Positions 29,149 through 40,656 of a DNA stretch of 64,000 bases are shown here, in pieces. Position 1 is the stretch's first letter; every line of letters begins with the position of its first letter. This DNA comes from Geobacteraceae bacterium GWC2_55_20. GTDB taxonomy: Bacteria; Desulfobacterota; Desulfuromonadia; Geobacterales; Pseudopelobacteraceae. Under the pieces are notes generated by a model. It saw nothing but the letters and a program-made list of their open reading frames with translations, made no database searches and was not told the DNA's origin. The position numbers and the translations under genes were made by a program. Where the stretch lies: contig MGZK01000154.1 of assembly GCA_001802125.1 (NCBI GenBank), forward strand, positions 26,162 through 90,161, given 5' to 3'.

Positions 29149-29177
29149 GCCATGGGCTGACAGCCCACGGCTTTTTT
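29149..29177 (+). terminator. Terminator-like hairpin between lipoprotein and slt
   Basis: gccatgggct-gac-agcccacggctttttt. Confidence 0.65.
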
Positions 29178-29193
29178 CACGAAAGGCATCCGC

Positions 29194-31284
29194 ATGTTGT
29201 TTCTTTCAAGATCGATTCTGATTTCTCTTGCAGCATCAGCGCTAGTTTCTTCAACCATCATACCGTCCGGCGCCGATGAGCTGTTGTCACGCGCAGCCGG
29301 ACTGTTCCGCGAGAAGGATTATACTGCGGCCTTTACCTTGGCCGAGAAATCGGCCAATTCGTTGCAACGCTCATTCTTGAGGGGAACCGCCGCGTTGCGG
29401 GCCGGTAAACCGGCCGAAGCGGCGCCGCTGCTGCTTGAGGCGGAACAGTCGCTGCCGTTGCTTGCGGACTACAGTACGCTCTACCTGGCCGAAGCTTTGA
29501 TGCAACTGAAAAAATATCCAGAGGCGGCTTCCAGGGCGGCTTCGATCCCTAAAGCGTATCCCGCTTCCCAGCTGCTGCGCCGCTCTGAAAAACTCTACGC
29601 CGACATCCTGTTCGAAAGCGGAGACTACAAGGGGGCGCTCAAGGCGTTCCAGTCCTTTGTTGAAAAATACCCCGCCGGATCCGATTCGGTCGATGCGGTC
29701 TATCAGACCGCCAGCTGCAGGGAAGAGCTCGGAAACCAGTCCGGAGCCGTGCAAACCTACCGGAGTATCTGGATCAACAACCCGGTCACCCCACAGGCGC
29801 AAAAATCCGGGGAGAGACTCAGGGCGCTGGAAAAATCCGGATTCAGAGTCAGCCCCTACAGTGCGGACGAGCTGCTCAAACGCGCTTCATACCAGTATTC
29901 GCGGAACGAATTTACAGCGTCCCTCAAAACACTGGGTTCGATAGAGCTTAAAGACCAGCCCAGGGATGTGCTCTGCAGGATTGATCTGAAAACCGGCGTG
30001 GCTCAGTACCGGCTTAGACAGTATAAACAGGCGGAAAAACACCTTGCCGCGGCCATGTCAAGTCCGCTGCCCGGAGTCGCTTCCGAAGCCCGGTTCTGGA
30101 TGGCCAAGTCGCTGGAACGTCAGAACCTGAATGAGCGTGCCCTGGCGATTTATGCCGAGCTGGCCGCCGAGGGGCGCAAACAGGAATATTCCGACGACGC
30201 CATTATGGAGGCCGCCGGTCTGAAACGCGGCCTGGGGCAGTATGCCGCCGCGGCCGGACTTTATGGACAACTGGTCAAGTCGTTCCCCGATTCCAGATTC
30301 ATGACAAAGGCGGTCTGGGAGGCGGGCTGGTGCTCGTACCTGTCGGGAGACTATCCGGCGGCGATTGAATCGTTCAAAATGGTACTTAAGGATGATGCCC
30401 AGCGCGAGAAGGCGCTCTACTGGCTGGGACGCTCTCTGGAAAACAGCCGCGCTGACGATGCCGCTTCGTGGTACCGCATGCTGCTGGATGAATTCCCGGC
30501 CGGGTTCTATGCCACCTGGCACCGTGAACAGAAGGGGTTGAAAGACTCCCGTGAACCCCTGGGGTCGCGAAATCCGCTGGCGGAGTTGCCGTTGCCGGCC
30601 GGATTTGAAAAACCGCGCCTGCTGGCGTCGCTGGGGTTGGCGGAGGAAGCCCGCCGGGAGATGTTTGCCGCTCGAAAGAAAGCCGGTGACAAGAAGGGGC
30701 TGACGGCGGGGGTTGCCAGGGTCTACCTGGAGATGGGGGACTACAGTTCGGCGATTTCGCTCTTCATGCAGAGTCGCCAGGTGGCCTGGGAAAAGGGAAC
30801 ATTACCGTTCTGGACCGCCGGTTACCCCCTGGCCTATACCGGCCTGGTCCGTCAAAGCGTGGCCGAGAACGGTCTTTCCGAGGGGTTGGTGTATGCGCTG
30901 ATTCGCGCTGAGAGCGGTTTTTCCCCGGCGATAAAATCACACGCGGGAGCAATCGGGCTGATGCAGATGATGCCGGCCACCGCTAAACAGACCGCGCGGG
31001 AGAAGGGGGCTTTCAATCCGTTGCGCCTGACTTCGCCGGAGTACAATATCAAGCTGGGAACAAAGCATCTGCGTGATCTGATGAATGAGCAACAAGGGGA
31101 TGTGATTCACGTTGCGGCGGCCTATAATGCCGGATCAGGGGCGCTGAAACGCTGGAAGACGAATCTGAAGGGTCTTAAGAAAGATGAGTTCATCGAGAGT
31201 ATCCCCTATCGGGAAACTCGTGATTACGTCAAGAAGGTCTACGCCTCCGCGGCTACCTACCGCCAGCTGTACGGCCTGAAGTAG
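29194..31284 (+). CDS. Lytic transglycosylase (Slt-type) with TPR-like N-terminal region
   Basis: ALIRAESGFSPAIKSHAGAIGLMQMMPATAKQTA; AAYNAGSGAL. Confidence 0.9.
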   Translation: MLFLSRSILISLAASALVSSTIIPSGADELLSRAAGLFREKDYTAAFTLAEKSANSLQRSFLRGTAALRAGKPAEAAPLLLEAEQSLPLLADYSTLYLAEALMQLKKYPEAASRAASIPKAYPASQLLRRSEKLYADILFESGDYKGALKAFQSFVEKYPAGSDSVDAVYQTASCREELGNQSGAVQTYRSIWINNPVTPQAQKSGERLRALEKSGFRVSPYSADELLKRASYQYSRNEFTASLKTLGSIELKDQPRDVLCRIDLKTGVAQYRLRQYKQAEKHLAAAMSSPLPGVASEARFWMAKSLERQNLNERALAIYAELAAEGRKQEYSDDAIMEAAGLKRGLGQYAAAAGLYGQLVKSFPDSRFMTKAVWEAGWCSYLSGDYPAAIESFKMVLKDDAQREKALYWLGRSLENSRADDAASWYRMLLDEFPAGFYATWHREQKGLKDSREPLGSRNPLAELPLPAGFEKPRLLASLGLAEEARREMFAARKKAGDKKGLTAGVARVYLEMGDYSSAISLFMQSRQVAWEKGTLPFWTAGYPLAYTGLVRQSVAENGLSEGLVYALIRAESGFSPAIKSHAGAIGLMQMMPATAKQTAREKGAFNPLRLTSPEYNIKLGTKHLRDLMNEQQGDVIHVAAAYNAGSGALKRWKTNLKGLKKDEFIESIPYRETRDYVKKVYASAATYRQLYGLK

Positions 31285-31305
31285 GGGCGATCCTCGTGAT
31301 CGCCC
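31281..31305. repeat. Stop-codon-overlapping palindromic repeat, copy 2
   Basis: GTAGGGGCGATCCTCGTGATCGCCC; TAG stop of slt lies inside. Confidence 0.75.
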
Positions 31306-31356
31306 TTTATTGGCATTATACAATAGCGGATTAATATAAACTCTGCCCCTACGTAA

Positions 31357-31677
31357 TCATAATTGCACGTAGACCACCGACACCCGCTCCAGATATTCCG
31401 TAAGGCGTTGTAACTGGGCGCGGATGGTTTCCGGGTCAGCCGCCAGGGATGCGGTCTCAATAATTTCACCGATCTCAGAAATCTCATCGAAGCCGTAACT
31501 GCCGCCGGTTCCTTTCATGCGATGTGCCAGCAGTCTGATCTGGTCATAGTCTTTCTCGCCCAGAAACTGTTGGATCAGAATGCAGTCGTTCCTCCTGCTT
31601 TCGAGAAAATCCGGCACAATCGGGCGCAGGACATCATCGATCTCCACCGCGAAATTGTCCCTGCCATTATTATTCAT
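31357..31677 (-). CDS. Hpt-domain phosphotransfer protein
   Basis: RLLAHRMKGTGGSYGFDEI. Confidence 0.8.
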   Translation of the reverse strand: MNNNGRDNFAVEIDDVLRPIVPDFLESRRNDCILIQQFLGEKDYDQIRLLAHRMKGTGGSYGFDEISEIGEIIETASLAADPETIRAQLQRLTEYLERVSVVYVQL

Positions 31678-34165
31678 ACGGGATTCCTTTTAGGTGAGTT
31701 GATAGACACCGCACCACTGTTTTTTTCTTGAACGGTTTCGCGACATGGTCGTCGCAACCCGCTTCAAGGCAGGCCCGGATATCGGACTCGTAGGCATGGG
31801 CAGTCAGGGCGACAATGGCCGTTTTTTTGCGCTGGCTGCCCTCTTCAATCTTACGGATCATGCGGGTTGCCGTAAAACCATCCATTACAGGCATCTGGAT
31901 ATCCATGAAGATCAGGTCGTAACTGTTTTTTTCGAACAAATCAAGCGCTTCCTGTCCGTTTGCGGCTTCATCCAGCAATAATGGCATCTTGAGCAGCAGC
32001 AGCCGCAAGAGCACCCTGTTCTCCTGGGAATCATCCACCAGCAGGATCCGCTTTGTTTCTCCGTCTGCCAGCGGCTGGTAAGGAGAGTCCGCACCGCCGG
32101 ATTCGATTGTATTGGCATCCGTGCCGGGCCCGTCCGGTTTTTCAGGTTTACCGAACATGACAGTAAAAGTGAAGGCACTTCCCACTCCCGGCATACTCTC
32201 CACCATGATGCTTCCATTCATTGCTTCAACCAGTTTGCGGCTTATGGCCAGTCCCAGGCCGCTTCCGCCGTAGCGGCGGGTGATGGAGGCATCGGCCTGG
32301 GTAAAACTCTCGAAAATCATTTTGAGCTTGTTCTGGTCGATACCGATGCCGGTATCCCTGACTTCAAAGGTCACCGGAATCTGCCCGTCCTGTTCGTCCG
32401 CGCTGGTTACCGATACCTGGATGGAACCGTTGACATCGGTAAACTTGATCGCATTGGAGAGCAGGTTGACCATAACCTGGTGAAGCCGCATCTGATCTCC
32501 CACAAGCAGGCGGGGCACTTCCGGAGCCATGTCCATGTTCAGCCGGATCTGCTTTTTGTCGGCGCCCCTCCCCAGCATCAGCATCACACGTTCCATGGTG
32601 TCCGGCAGGTCGAACGGCCGCTTGATTATCTCAAGCTGGCCGGCCTCGATCCGGGACATATCGATCAGATCATTGATAAGTACCAGCAAACTTTCACCGG
32701 CCTGCCGGATCATGGTCAGGCAGCGTTGCTGCTCGGGGGTATGCAAGTCTCCGTCGAGATATTCCGCTCCGCCGATAATCGAGTTGAGCGGCGTCCGCAT
32801 TTCATGGCTCATGTTGGCCAGGAACTCCGACTTGGCCTTGTTGGCTGATTCCGCGGCATCGCGCGCCGCCTGCAGTTCTTCGGTTTTTTTCTTGCGCTCG
32901 GCGACTTCCAGGCGCAACCCCTCGTTTCCTATTGCCAGTTCCGCGGTGCGGGAGGCCACGATCTGTTCCAGGTTGCGGTTGATCACTTCCATTTCGGTCT
33001 GCTTCTTGTGAAGCGCTGCCTGCACTTTTTTCAGGTTGCTTATGTTCTGGGCCGCGCAGATGACGGCCTGAGGGTTATATGAATCATCCTTCATGACCGC
33101 CATGGAAAACAGCATCGGAATGTATTCGCCGTTGGACTTGCGGCAGGCGCATTCTACTCCCTGTACACGGCCATCGGACAAGGCCCGCTTGAATGCGGGA
33201 TACATGCAGAGCGGGGCGTCATGTTCCCCGAATTCCTCGATCCGCCTTCCGACGATATCTCCTGCAGGATATTCGAACAGTTCGCAATAGGCCCGGTTGA
33301 CGCTCTGAACCACCCCTTCGGGCGAAATCACGATCAGTACGTCGTTCATGCTGTCAATCATCTTTTCCATGTATTCGCGTGAGACCGTGGTACTGCGCAG
33401 TTTTTCGGTCATGTCGTTGAACGCGGCCGCCAGCTGTCCGATCTCATCCATCGACGTGACCGCTATGGGTTGGTCCAGTTTGCCGGTGCTGAAGCGCTGT
33501 ACGCCCCTGGTCAACAGTGTTATCGGTCGTGTGATCGCAGCTGCAAATGCGATCGCCACGGCGATGCCCAGAGCCAGTATGACAAGCACAAACGGGAGCA
33601 TCTTTAGCAGCACGCCATGCACATTCTTCTGCACGATCGAGTCATACAGCCCGATATGAACCGTCCCGAGAGCCCCCCCCCGGATCGGTACCGAGATGTC
33701 ATAAATCGGGCCTGCGCTTGAATCGAGCTTGAGGAAGTTTTCGTTGGTTCCGGCTGAATTCAGTTGTGCCTGCGAGATCAGGTCTCTCAGTATATGGGTT
33801 TCGAAGGTGTGGGTAATCAGCTCCTGCCTGGAGTTGACGATGTAGATGTATTCGATGTCACTGTCAATCTTGCGATAGTCGTTGACCAGCAGTTTCAGGC
33901 TGACGCTGTTTTCGGTAATCAGGGGAACTTCGGAAACCTGGGCTATATAGCGGGCAATCGAGAGCCCGCGTTTGTGGATTTCATCTTCAAAGCGGTTGTG
34001 CAGTTCATGGTTCACCAGGATGCCGAGAGCGAAGCCGACAAGCAGAATCAGCAACGCCGTGCCGGCAACGAATTTTCTGCGCAGGGACAATGACCGCATC
34101 AGGGCTTTTTCCCCTGCTTTTTGCAGGATATTGCCATCGAACAGAGGAACTGCAGGCCCAGGCAT
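31670..34165 (-). CDS. Hybrid sensor histidine kinase (HAMP-PAS-HisKA-HATPase-REC)
   Basis: [66 protein letters not shown]. Confidence 0.93.
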   Translation of the reverse strand: MPGPAVPLFDGNILQKAGEKALMRSLSLRRKFVAGTALLILLVGFALGILVNHELHNRFEDEIHKRGLSIARYIAQVSEVPLITENSVSLKLLVNDYRKIDSDIEYIYIVNSRQELITHTFETHILRDLISQAQLNSAGTNENFLKLDSSAGPIYDISVPIRGGALGTVHIGLYDSIVQKNVHGVLLKMLPFVLVILALGIAVAIAFAAAITRPITLLTRGVQRFSTGKLDQPIAVTSMDEIGQLAAAFNDMTEKLRSTTVSREYMEKMIDSMNDVLIVISPEGVVQSVNRAYCELFEYPAGDIVGRRIEEFGEHDAPLCMYPAFKRALSDGRVQGVECACRKSNGEYIPMLFSMAVMKDDSYNPQAVICAAQNISNLKKVQAALHKKQTEMEVINRNLEQIVASRTAELAIGNEGLRLEVAERKKKTEELQAARDAAESANKAKSEFLANMSHEMRTPLNSIIGGAEYLDGDLHTPEQQRCLTMIRQAGESLLVLINDLIDMSRIEAGQLEIIKRPFDLPDTMERVMLMLGRGADKKQIRLNMDMAPEVPRLLVGDQMRLHQVMVNLLSNAIKFTDVNGSIQVSVTSADEQDGQIPVTFEVRDTGIGIDQNKLKMIFESFTQADASITRRYGGSGLGLAISRKLVEAMNGSIMVESMPGVGSAFTFTVMFGKPEKPDGPGTDANTIESGGADSPYQPLADGETKRILLVDDSQENRVLLRLLLLKMPLLLDEAANGQEALDLFEKNSYDLIFMDIQMPVMDGFTATRMIRKIEEGSQRKKTAIVALTAHAYESDIRACLEAGCDDHVAKPFKKKTVVRCLSTHLKGIPYE

Positions 34166-34412
34166 GTCAAAAGCCCTGTGGAGATTTTTCCGGAGATGAT
34201 TTTCATTGATGGCTTCAATTGGTTATCCGGGTTTCAACCGTTGATAATTATGAGCGAGGTTTCCATACAGTCGGCTATATTAACATCGTTTTCAGGGAAA
34301 ACAAGCGCGGTTTCAAAATCTTGCCGCCATCCCGCGCCGCTCTGCCTTGAAATGGCCGGTTCCGTGTGGTACAACGGCTGAGTTATTTTCATAAGTGAAA
34401 GGTTTGACAACA

Positions 34413-37025
34413 ATGGCGGAACAGACTCCGATGATGCGGCAGTACCTGGAAATAAAGTCGGGCTATCCCGATGCGATCCTGTTCTTCCGCATGGGGGATT
34501 TTTACGAGATGTTTCTGGATGATGCGCTGGTGGCGTCCCGTATTCTGGATATCGCGCTGACTTCCCGCAACAAGGGGAGCGGCGACGAGATTCCGTTTTG
34601 CGGCATCCCGTTCCATTCCGCCGCCCCCTATGTCGCCAAGCTGATCGAGGCCGGCCACAAGGTTGCGATCTGTGAGCAGGTGGAAGATCCCAAGCAGACC
34701 AAGGGGATCGTGCGCCGCGAAGTGGTCAGGGTCGTTACTCCCGGCCTGCTGATCGAGGCCGAGAGCCTCACGCCGGGTGAAAACAACTATCTTCTGGCGC
34801 TCTGCCGCAGTGCCGCCGACGTCTGGGGTTGCGCCGGCCTGGATGCGTCCACCGGGGAGTTCCGGGTGACCGAGCTGCCGGGCGTGGCGGCGGCGCTGGC
34901 CGAATCGGTCTGCATCAATCCCCGTGAAATCCTGCTGCCGGATGATCTGGAACTGGAGAGTCTGCCGGCGGAGCTGCGGGCTTTTTTTGCTGAAAAGATC
35001 GTTTCGCGCGCGCCGGCCTGGGTCTATGACCGGGATTACGCCGCCGCGCAACTGTGCGGCCATTTTCAAGCGGCATCGGTCGAAGCGCTCGGGCTGGAGA
35101 ATATGCCGGTTGCCTTGCCTGCCGCCGCCGCCGCGCTCTATTACCTGCGCGAGAACCGCAAGAGCGCCCTGCCGCATATTCGCGACATCCGTGTCCACCA
35201 GCGCCACGAACACCTGGCTCTGGATCCGGCCACCCGCCGCAACCTGGAGATCACCGCCAGCATGGCCGAGGGGAAGCGGAGCGGATCGCTCCTGGGCTGC
35301 CTGGATCGTACCGGCACCGCCATGGGAGCCAGGCGCCTGAAGCAGTGGCTGAGTTATCCCCTGGTAGGCGCCGAGCCGATCAGGCAACGCCTGGATGCGG
35401 TGGAGGAACTGCTGGAGTCGCACGATGCCCGTGAGGAGCTGGCGTCACAGTTAAAGAACATTGCCGACCTGGAACGCTTGAACGGTCGCATCGGCATGGC
35501 CGGCGCGGGCGGCCGGGATCTGCGCTCCCTGCACGACTCGCTGGTCCGTCTGCCGGCGCTGCTGGAGCTTTTGTCACTGCTCCAATCCGGGCTGCTGCGC
35601 TCGCTGTCCGCGGCGCTGGATCCGCTGGAGGATCTGCGCGAGCTGATTGCGGCCGGCATCGTCGAAACGCCGCCTTTCTCGCTGCGCGAGGGGGGCATCA
35701 TCGCCGCCGGCTACCACGCCGAGCTGGACGAACTGCGTTCGATCAGCAGCGAAGGCAAGGGTTTCATCGCCCGGCTGGAGGCCCAGGAACGAGCCCGCAC
35801 CGGCATATCGACGCTGAAGATCCGCTACAACCGCGTGTTCGGCTATTCGATCGAGATTACCAAGAGCAACCTGGCGTCCGTGCCGGAAAATTACATCCGC
35901 CGGCAGACCCTGGCCAACGCCGAGCGCTATATCACCGAAGAGCTGAAGAGTTACGAGGAAAAGGTGCTGGGCGCCGAGGACCGCATCTGCGATCTGGAGT
36001 ACACCCTGTTTCAGGAGATCCGCGAACGGGTGGCCGGTCAGGCCGGCCGCATCTCCCGCACCGCCGATGCTCTGGCAAGCCTGGATGTGCTGATATCGCT
36101 GGCGCTGGTGGCCGGAGAGCGCAACTACTGCAAGCCGGTTGTGGACGAATCGGACGTGATCCAGATCAGTGAGGGGCGTCATCCGGTCATCGAAGCGATG
36201 AAGCTGGGCGAACGCTTCGTTCCCAACGATACCCTGCTGGATGGCAACGATAACCAGCTGCTGATGATCACCGGCCCCAACATGGCCGGTAAATCGACCT
36301 ACATGCGCCAGGTGGCGCTGATCTGCCTGATGGCCCAGTCGGGGAGCTTCGTTCCGGCCACTTCGGCCCGCATCGGGATCGCCGACCGCATCTTCACCCG
36401 CGTCGGCGCCGGCGACAACCTGGCCCGCGGCCAGTCAACCTTCATGCTGGAGATGATGGAAGCGGCCGGAATCCTGCGTAACGCGACGCCGAAGAGCCTG
36501 ATCGTGATGGATGAAATCGGCCGTGGCACCTCGACCTTTGACGGGGTTTCGATCGCCTGGGCCGTTGCGGAGTATATCCACGACACCCCCTCATGCCGTG
36601 CCCGGACCCTGTTTGCAACCCACTACCACGAACTGACCGAACTGGCGACGACCCGCGAACGGATCAAGAACTACACCGTTGCGGTCAGGGAGTGGAACGA
36701 CCAGGTCATCTTCCTGCGCACGATCATCCCGGGCGGAGCGTCGCACTCCTATGGAATCCAGGTGGCCCGCCTGGCCGGGATGCCGGCCGACGTGATCGAG
36801 CGCTCCAAGGAAATTCTGCAGAATCTCGAAAGCGGTGAATTCGAGGAGGGTGCGCCGCGCCTGGCCAAGAGCCGCAAGAGCCAGCCCAAACAGGATCTGC
36901 GCCAGTTCTCGCTGTTTGAAACCGGTGAGGATCTGTTGCGGCAACGCCTGAAGAAACTCAATATCGCCACCCTGACTCCATTGGAAGCGCTTAACCTGCT
37001 GGATGAGCTCAAGCGGATGGCATAG
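34413..37025 (+). CDS. mutS: DNA mismatch repair protein MutS
   Basis: [63 protein letters not shown]. Confidence 0.98.
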   Translation: MAEQTPMMRQYLEIKSGYPDAILFFRMGDFYEMFLDDALVASRILDIALTSRNKGSGDEIPFCGIPFHSAAPYVAKLIEAGHKVAICEQVEDPKQTKGIVRREVVRVVTPGLLIEAESLTPGENNYLLALCRSAADVWGCAGLDASTGEFRVTELPGVAAALAESVCINPREILLPDDLELESLPAELRAFFAEKIVSRAPAWVYDRDYAAAQLCGHFQAASVEALGLENMPVALPAAAAALYYLRENRKSALPHIRDIRVHQRHEHLALDPATRRNLEITASMAEGKRSGSLLGCLDRTGTAMGARRLKQWLSYPLVGAEPIRQRLDAVEELLESHDAREELASQLKNIADLERLNGRIGMAGAGGRDLRSLHDSLVRLPALLELLSLLQSGLLRSLSAALDPLEDLRELIAAGIVETPPFSLREGGIIAAGYHAELDELRSISSEGKGFIARLEAQERARTGISTLKIRYNRVFGYSIEITKSNLASVPENYIRRQTLANAERYITEELKSYEEKVLGAEDRICDLEYTLFQEIRERVAGQAGRISRTADALASLDVLISLALVAGERNYCKPVVDESDVIQISEGRHPVIEAMKLGERFVPNDTLLDGNDNQLLMITGPNMAGKSTYMRQVALICLMAQSGSFVPATSARIGIADRIFTRVGAGDNLARGQSTFMLEMMEAAGILRNATPKSLIVMDEIGRGTSTFDGVSIAWAVAEYIHDTPSCRARTLFATHYHELTELATTRERIKNYTVAVREWNDQVIFLRTIIPGGASHSYGIQVARLAGMPADVIERSKEILQNLESGEFEEGAPRLAKSRKSQPKQDLRQFSLFETGEDLLRQRLKKLNIATLTPLEALNLLDELKRMA

Positions 37026-37376
37026 CCGCTTGTTTGATCCGTATTTTTTATTATCACCCCCTGCCATGAGTTGCCCCTTCCCGCTCTCCCGCCTTGTCAG
37101 TGCCCTGGCAGTAATAGCCAACTCCTTTTAATTTATCAGGTTTTAGTGCGCCTAAGATCCTTGTTATCCCGGAGCATTTTGCTTTTGTCACATTTGTTAA
37201 AAACCGGGCATATAAATTGCTTAATTAGATTAGTAAAACTTTGCAACGGATGTCCAGGCCTGACAGAATCACTATAAGACAACTGCCCGGGAAAAAAGCG
37301 GTGCGCTGATCAAGTGCAATGCCCACGGCTGTTACGCTAAATAGCGGATGAATCGGCATATTTTACGGTGGTGGCG

Positions 37377-39707
37377 ATGATGAGAAATATTTCCATACTA
37401 ATGGTTTTGATTGGAGCGGTATTCCTCACCCTGTCGTTTCAACCGGCAAGGGTTATCTGGAAAAGTGTCTGCGGCCGGTTCCGCGGCAATTGGCTTTTCA
37501 TCCTCAACCTGATGACCTTCTTTCTTCTGGGATACCTTTTTTTCGTGGCGGTGCTCTCCTTCAACCTCAGGTTTCCGCTTGAGATGGTGACAGGTGGCGT
37601 TTTTCTGGGTGGCGCGGTTTTTGTCTACATAATTATCAATCTGTCCCAAAGCACTTTTACCGCGCTTAAAAAAGCCGAGGAAGATGTCAAGGCGCTTAAC
37701 GAGTCACTTGAGCAGAGGGTTTCGGAGCGTACGCAGGAACTTAAAAATCAATACGAGTTTAACCATACCGTGCTGGACAGCATTGCCGACCCGATATCCA
37801 TCATCGATGTTAAAACGTTCTGTATAGCAGGCGCCAATCGGGCATTTCTGGAAGAATGCAACCTTACGGAAGAAGAGGTGATCGGTAAAACATGTTATGA
37901 GATCTTACACCACAGATCGTCTCCCTGTACCCCGCTCCATGATTCCTGCGCCCTGATGGAAACCATGTTCAACGATGATCATGCCACGACTGAACACGCT
38001 CACTGCGCCCCCTCCGGAGAAAAGAGCCATTTTGAAGTGTTCACATCACCCATCAGGGATAAACGCGGGAAGATTGTTCAGGCTGTTCATATCCAGCGGG
38101 ACATCACCGAGCGTAAACAGTCCGAAGTGGAGCTGCGCGAGAGCAGGGAGCTGCTGCGGGTTGTTGTGGAAGGCACGTCGGATTCGGTCTATGTCAAGGA
38201 TCTGGAAGGACGTTACCGTCTCTTCAATACCGCCGCATCCCGTGTGACCGGCAAGAGTGCCGGTGAAGTATACGGCCGGGATGATACCTTTCTCTTTCCT
38301 GTTGAAGAGGCCAGGGTCGTGATGGCAGGGGACCGTGCAGTAATGGATGCCGGAAAGACCATGACCTACGAGGAGCGGCTTACCTCGGTGGACGGGGAAC
38401 AGTTGATCTTTCTCTCTACCAAGGGTCCGTTGTACGATCAGCAGGGCAACGTCAGCGGCCTCTTCGGCGTTGCCAGGGACATTAGCGATTTGAAGAAAGC
38501 GGAGCTGGAGCACCTGGATTATGAACGCAAGATTCTGCATGCTCAAAAGCTGGAAAGCCTGGGGGTTCTGGCGGGCGGCATAGCCCATGATTTCAACAAC
38601 CTTCTGACCGTCATCCTCGGGAATATGGAACTCGCATTAATGAGGGTATCCGATGATTACCTGGCCAGCACAAGCATCGAGCAGGCCATGCAGGCCGGCC
38701 GGCATGCGGCCAATCTCACCCGGCAGATGCTGGATTACGCCGGCAAGGGAATGTTTGTCCTGAAAGAGGTGGACATTAACGATGTCGTCCGTGCAAACGC
38801 CAGCTTTTTCAGGGCATCGGTTACAAGAACAATCAATCTCGAAATAGTCACCCCACCGGTCGTTCTGCCGATAAAAACCGATGAGGGGCAGATCCAGCAG
38901 GTCATCATGAACCTGTTGATCAACTCCTCCGAGGCGATAGGTGACGGCTACGGCACCATTGTACTTCGTACAGGCATACAGGAGTGCGATGCTGACTATT
39001 TGAGCTTCAGCAGGCTCGAGGAAAAACCGCCGGCCGGCAGATTTGTTTACGTGGAAGTGTCGGACAATGGTTGCGGAATGGACGAAGAGACCCGGCAGCG
39101 GATTTTCGAACCGTTCTTTACCACCAAATTCACGGGGCGGGGATTGGGGATGGCCGCGGTGCTGGGGATTGTCCGCTCACAGAATGGCGCCATTATTGTA
39201 AAAAGTGAAGAAGGGAACGGTTCGACCTTCCGGGTATTGTTCCCCGAATGCAACGACATGGAAGCGCCGCCGGAGATTGACAGGCCGGCCGTTCATGTCA
39301 AAATGCCCACCGTGTTGAACGGAAAGATACTGGTCGTGGACGACGAGGATCATGTGCGTGAGCTGTGCATGCAATTCGTTACGCATCTCGGTTTCGAGGC
39401 GATTGGCGTGGCTGACGGAAACCAGGCGTTGAAGACCTTGAGTGACCATGGCGGCGATATTGCCCTGGTGATCCTCGACCTGACAATGCCGGTGATGGAC
39501 GGTGTGCTTACATTCCGTGAGCTGAGACGCATACGGCCGGATGTGCTTGTCATTCTTAGCAGCGGGTGCAATATGGAAGATGTGTCCGGGCGTTTCATAA
39601 ACGACAGACCAGCCGGATTTATACAGAAACCATTCCAGATACATGATATGAAGGATAAGATCGCGCAGGTGATCAATGGGGGATGCGATCTCTACGAAGC
39701 AGCTTGA
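37377..39707 (+). CDS. PAS-domain hybrid histidine kinase with C-terminal receiver
   Basis: GGIAHDFNNLLTVILGN, SDNGCGMDEETRQRIFEPFFTTK, VVDDEDHVREL, LVILDLTMPVMDG. Confidence 0.9.
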   Translation: MMRNISILMVLIGAVFLTLSFQPARVIWKSVCGRFRGNWLFILNLMTFFLLGYLFFVAVLSFNLRFPLEMVTGGVFLGGAVFVYIIINLSQSTFTALKKAEEDVKALNESLEQRVSERTQELKNQYEFNHTVLDSIADPISIIDVKTFCIAGANRAFLEECNLTEEEVIGKTCYEILHHRSSPCTPLHDSCALMETMFNDDHATTEHAHCAPSGEKSHFEVFTSPIRDKRGKIVQAVHIQRDITERKQSEVELRESRELLRVVVEGTSDSVYVKDLEGRYRLFNTAASRVTGKSAGEVYGRDDTFLFPVEEARVVMAGDRAVMDAGKTMTYEERLTSVDGEQLIFLSTKGPLYDQQGNVSGLFGVARDISDLKKAELEHLDYERKILHAQKLESLGVLAGGIAHDFNNLLTVILGNMELALMRVSDDYLASTSIEQAMQAGRHAANLTRQMLDYAGKGMFVLKEVDINDVVRANASFFRASVTRTINLEIVTPPVVLPIKTDEGQIQQVIMNLLINSSEAIGDGYGTIVLRTGIQECDADYLSFSRLEEKPPAGRFVYVEVSDNGCGMDEETRQRIFEPFFTTKFTGRGLGMAAVLGIVRSQNGAIIVKSEEGNGSTFRVLFPECNDMEAPPEIDRPAVHVKMPTVLNGKILVVDDEDHVRELCMQFVTHLGFEAIGVADGNQALKTLSDHGGDIALVILDLTMPVMDGVLTFRELRRIRPDVLVILSSGCNMEDVSGRFINDRPAGFIQKPFQIHDMKDKIAQVINGGCDLYEAA

Positions 39708-39748
39708 ACAAACCCTGCCGGTCTTCAGACATAAGGGGAATCATCCGG

Positions 39749-40396
39749 ATGCAACATTTCAGCGATGGATACTGGGAGCGGCTCAAACCGTATCTGGCCG
39801 GAACCACGGCTCTGGAGGTCGGCTGCGGCAACGGCGCGCGTACCCGGGAGATAGCGCCTTATTTCAAATCCCTGACCGGCATGGATCCCGGACCGCTTCT
39901 GATCGCGGAAGCCAGACGGAACAATTGCCTCGATAATCTTGTCTTCCAGGCCGGATCGGCGGAAGATTTGCCGTTTCCAGACGGCAGTTTCGAGGTCGTG
40001 CTCTTCCCGCTGTCGTTCCACCACATAGCGCCGGAGCTGATGCGTCCGGCCATTGCCGAGGCCGTGCGGGTGCTCACGCCAAAAGGCAGTGTGATTTTTA
40101 TCGAGCCGGAAAACGAAGGAAGCTTCATTGCCGCCGAACTGTTGTTCGGCTGTTGCGATGGCGATGAACGCAGGCAGAAGGCGCTGGCCTACTACACCAT
40201 GCTCACGTCGGAGCAGCTGACCGAGGTGTGCGAAATGCGTGGTGAATCATTTTTTCAGTTCGATTCGGAGCAGGATTTCCTTGAGAACATAGCCTGGCTG
40301 GAAGGTACCCGCTCCGCGCTGGCCGACTATCTGGCGTGCCACGACTACAGGCTATCCGCAAAAAGAAGGATCAACGTGTTCAGGAAGGCGGCCTGA
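39749..40396 (+). CDS. Class I SAM-dependent methyltransferase
   Basis: ALEVGCGNGARTREIAPYF; start uncertain (ORF opens at 39683). Confidence 0.8.
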   Translation: MQHFSDGYWERLKPYLAGTTALEVGCGNGARTREIAPYFKSLTGMDPGPLLIAEARRNNCLDNLVFQAGSAEDLPFPDGSFEVVLFPLSFHHIAPELMRPAIAEAVRVLTPKGSVIFIEPENEGSFIAAELLFGCCDGDERRQKALAYYTMLTSEQLTEVCEMRGESFFQFDSEQDFLENIAWLEGTRSALADYLACHDYRLSAKRRINVFRKAA

Positions 40397-40463
40397 TCAC
40401 GCAAACTGTTGCAACAAATCCCAGCAAAACTGCTCACGGAACCTGAATTGCAATCAGAATTTG

Positions 40464-40496
40464 TTCCCCCTCCATTGAAGGAAGGGGATTTTTTTG
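40464..40496 (+). terminator. Imperfect hairpin with T run
   Basis: ttccccctccattgaaggaaggggattttttt. Confidence 0.55.
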
Positions 40497-40656
40497 CTGC
40501 TTGAAAAAAGGATGTCCGTGCCGATTGGACAAGCGGATTGTCAATCCACAGGCAATAAGTGGAATAAGAACGGTAACAGTTGAAAAATACGGATATTTCT
40601 GATAAAAGGGCGAGTTACTTTTTCAATCTTATCCAGATGATACGACAAGCGAACCC

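Noticed and set aside
37026-37376. Possible GEMM/c-di-GMP riboswitch upstream of the PAS kinase
   Set aside because: Looked for the conserved GEMM core by eye and did not find it; a covariance search would be needed.
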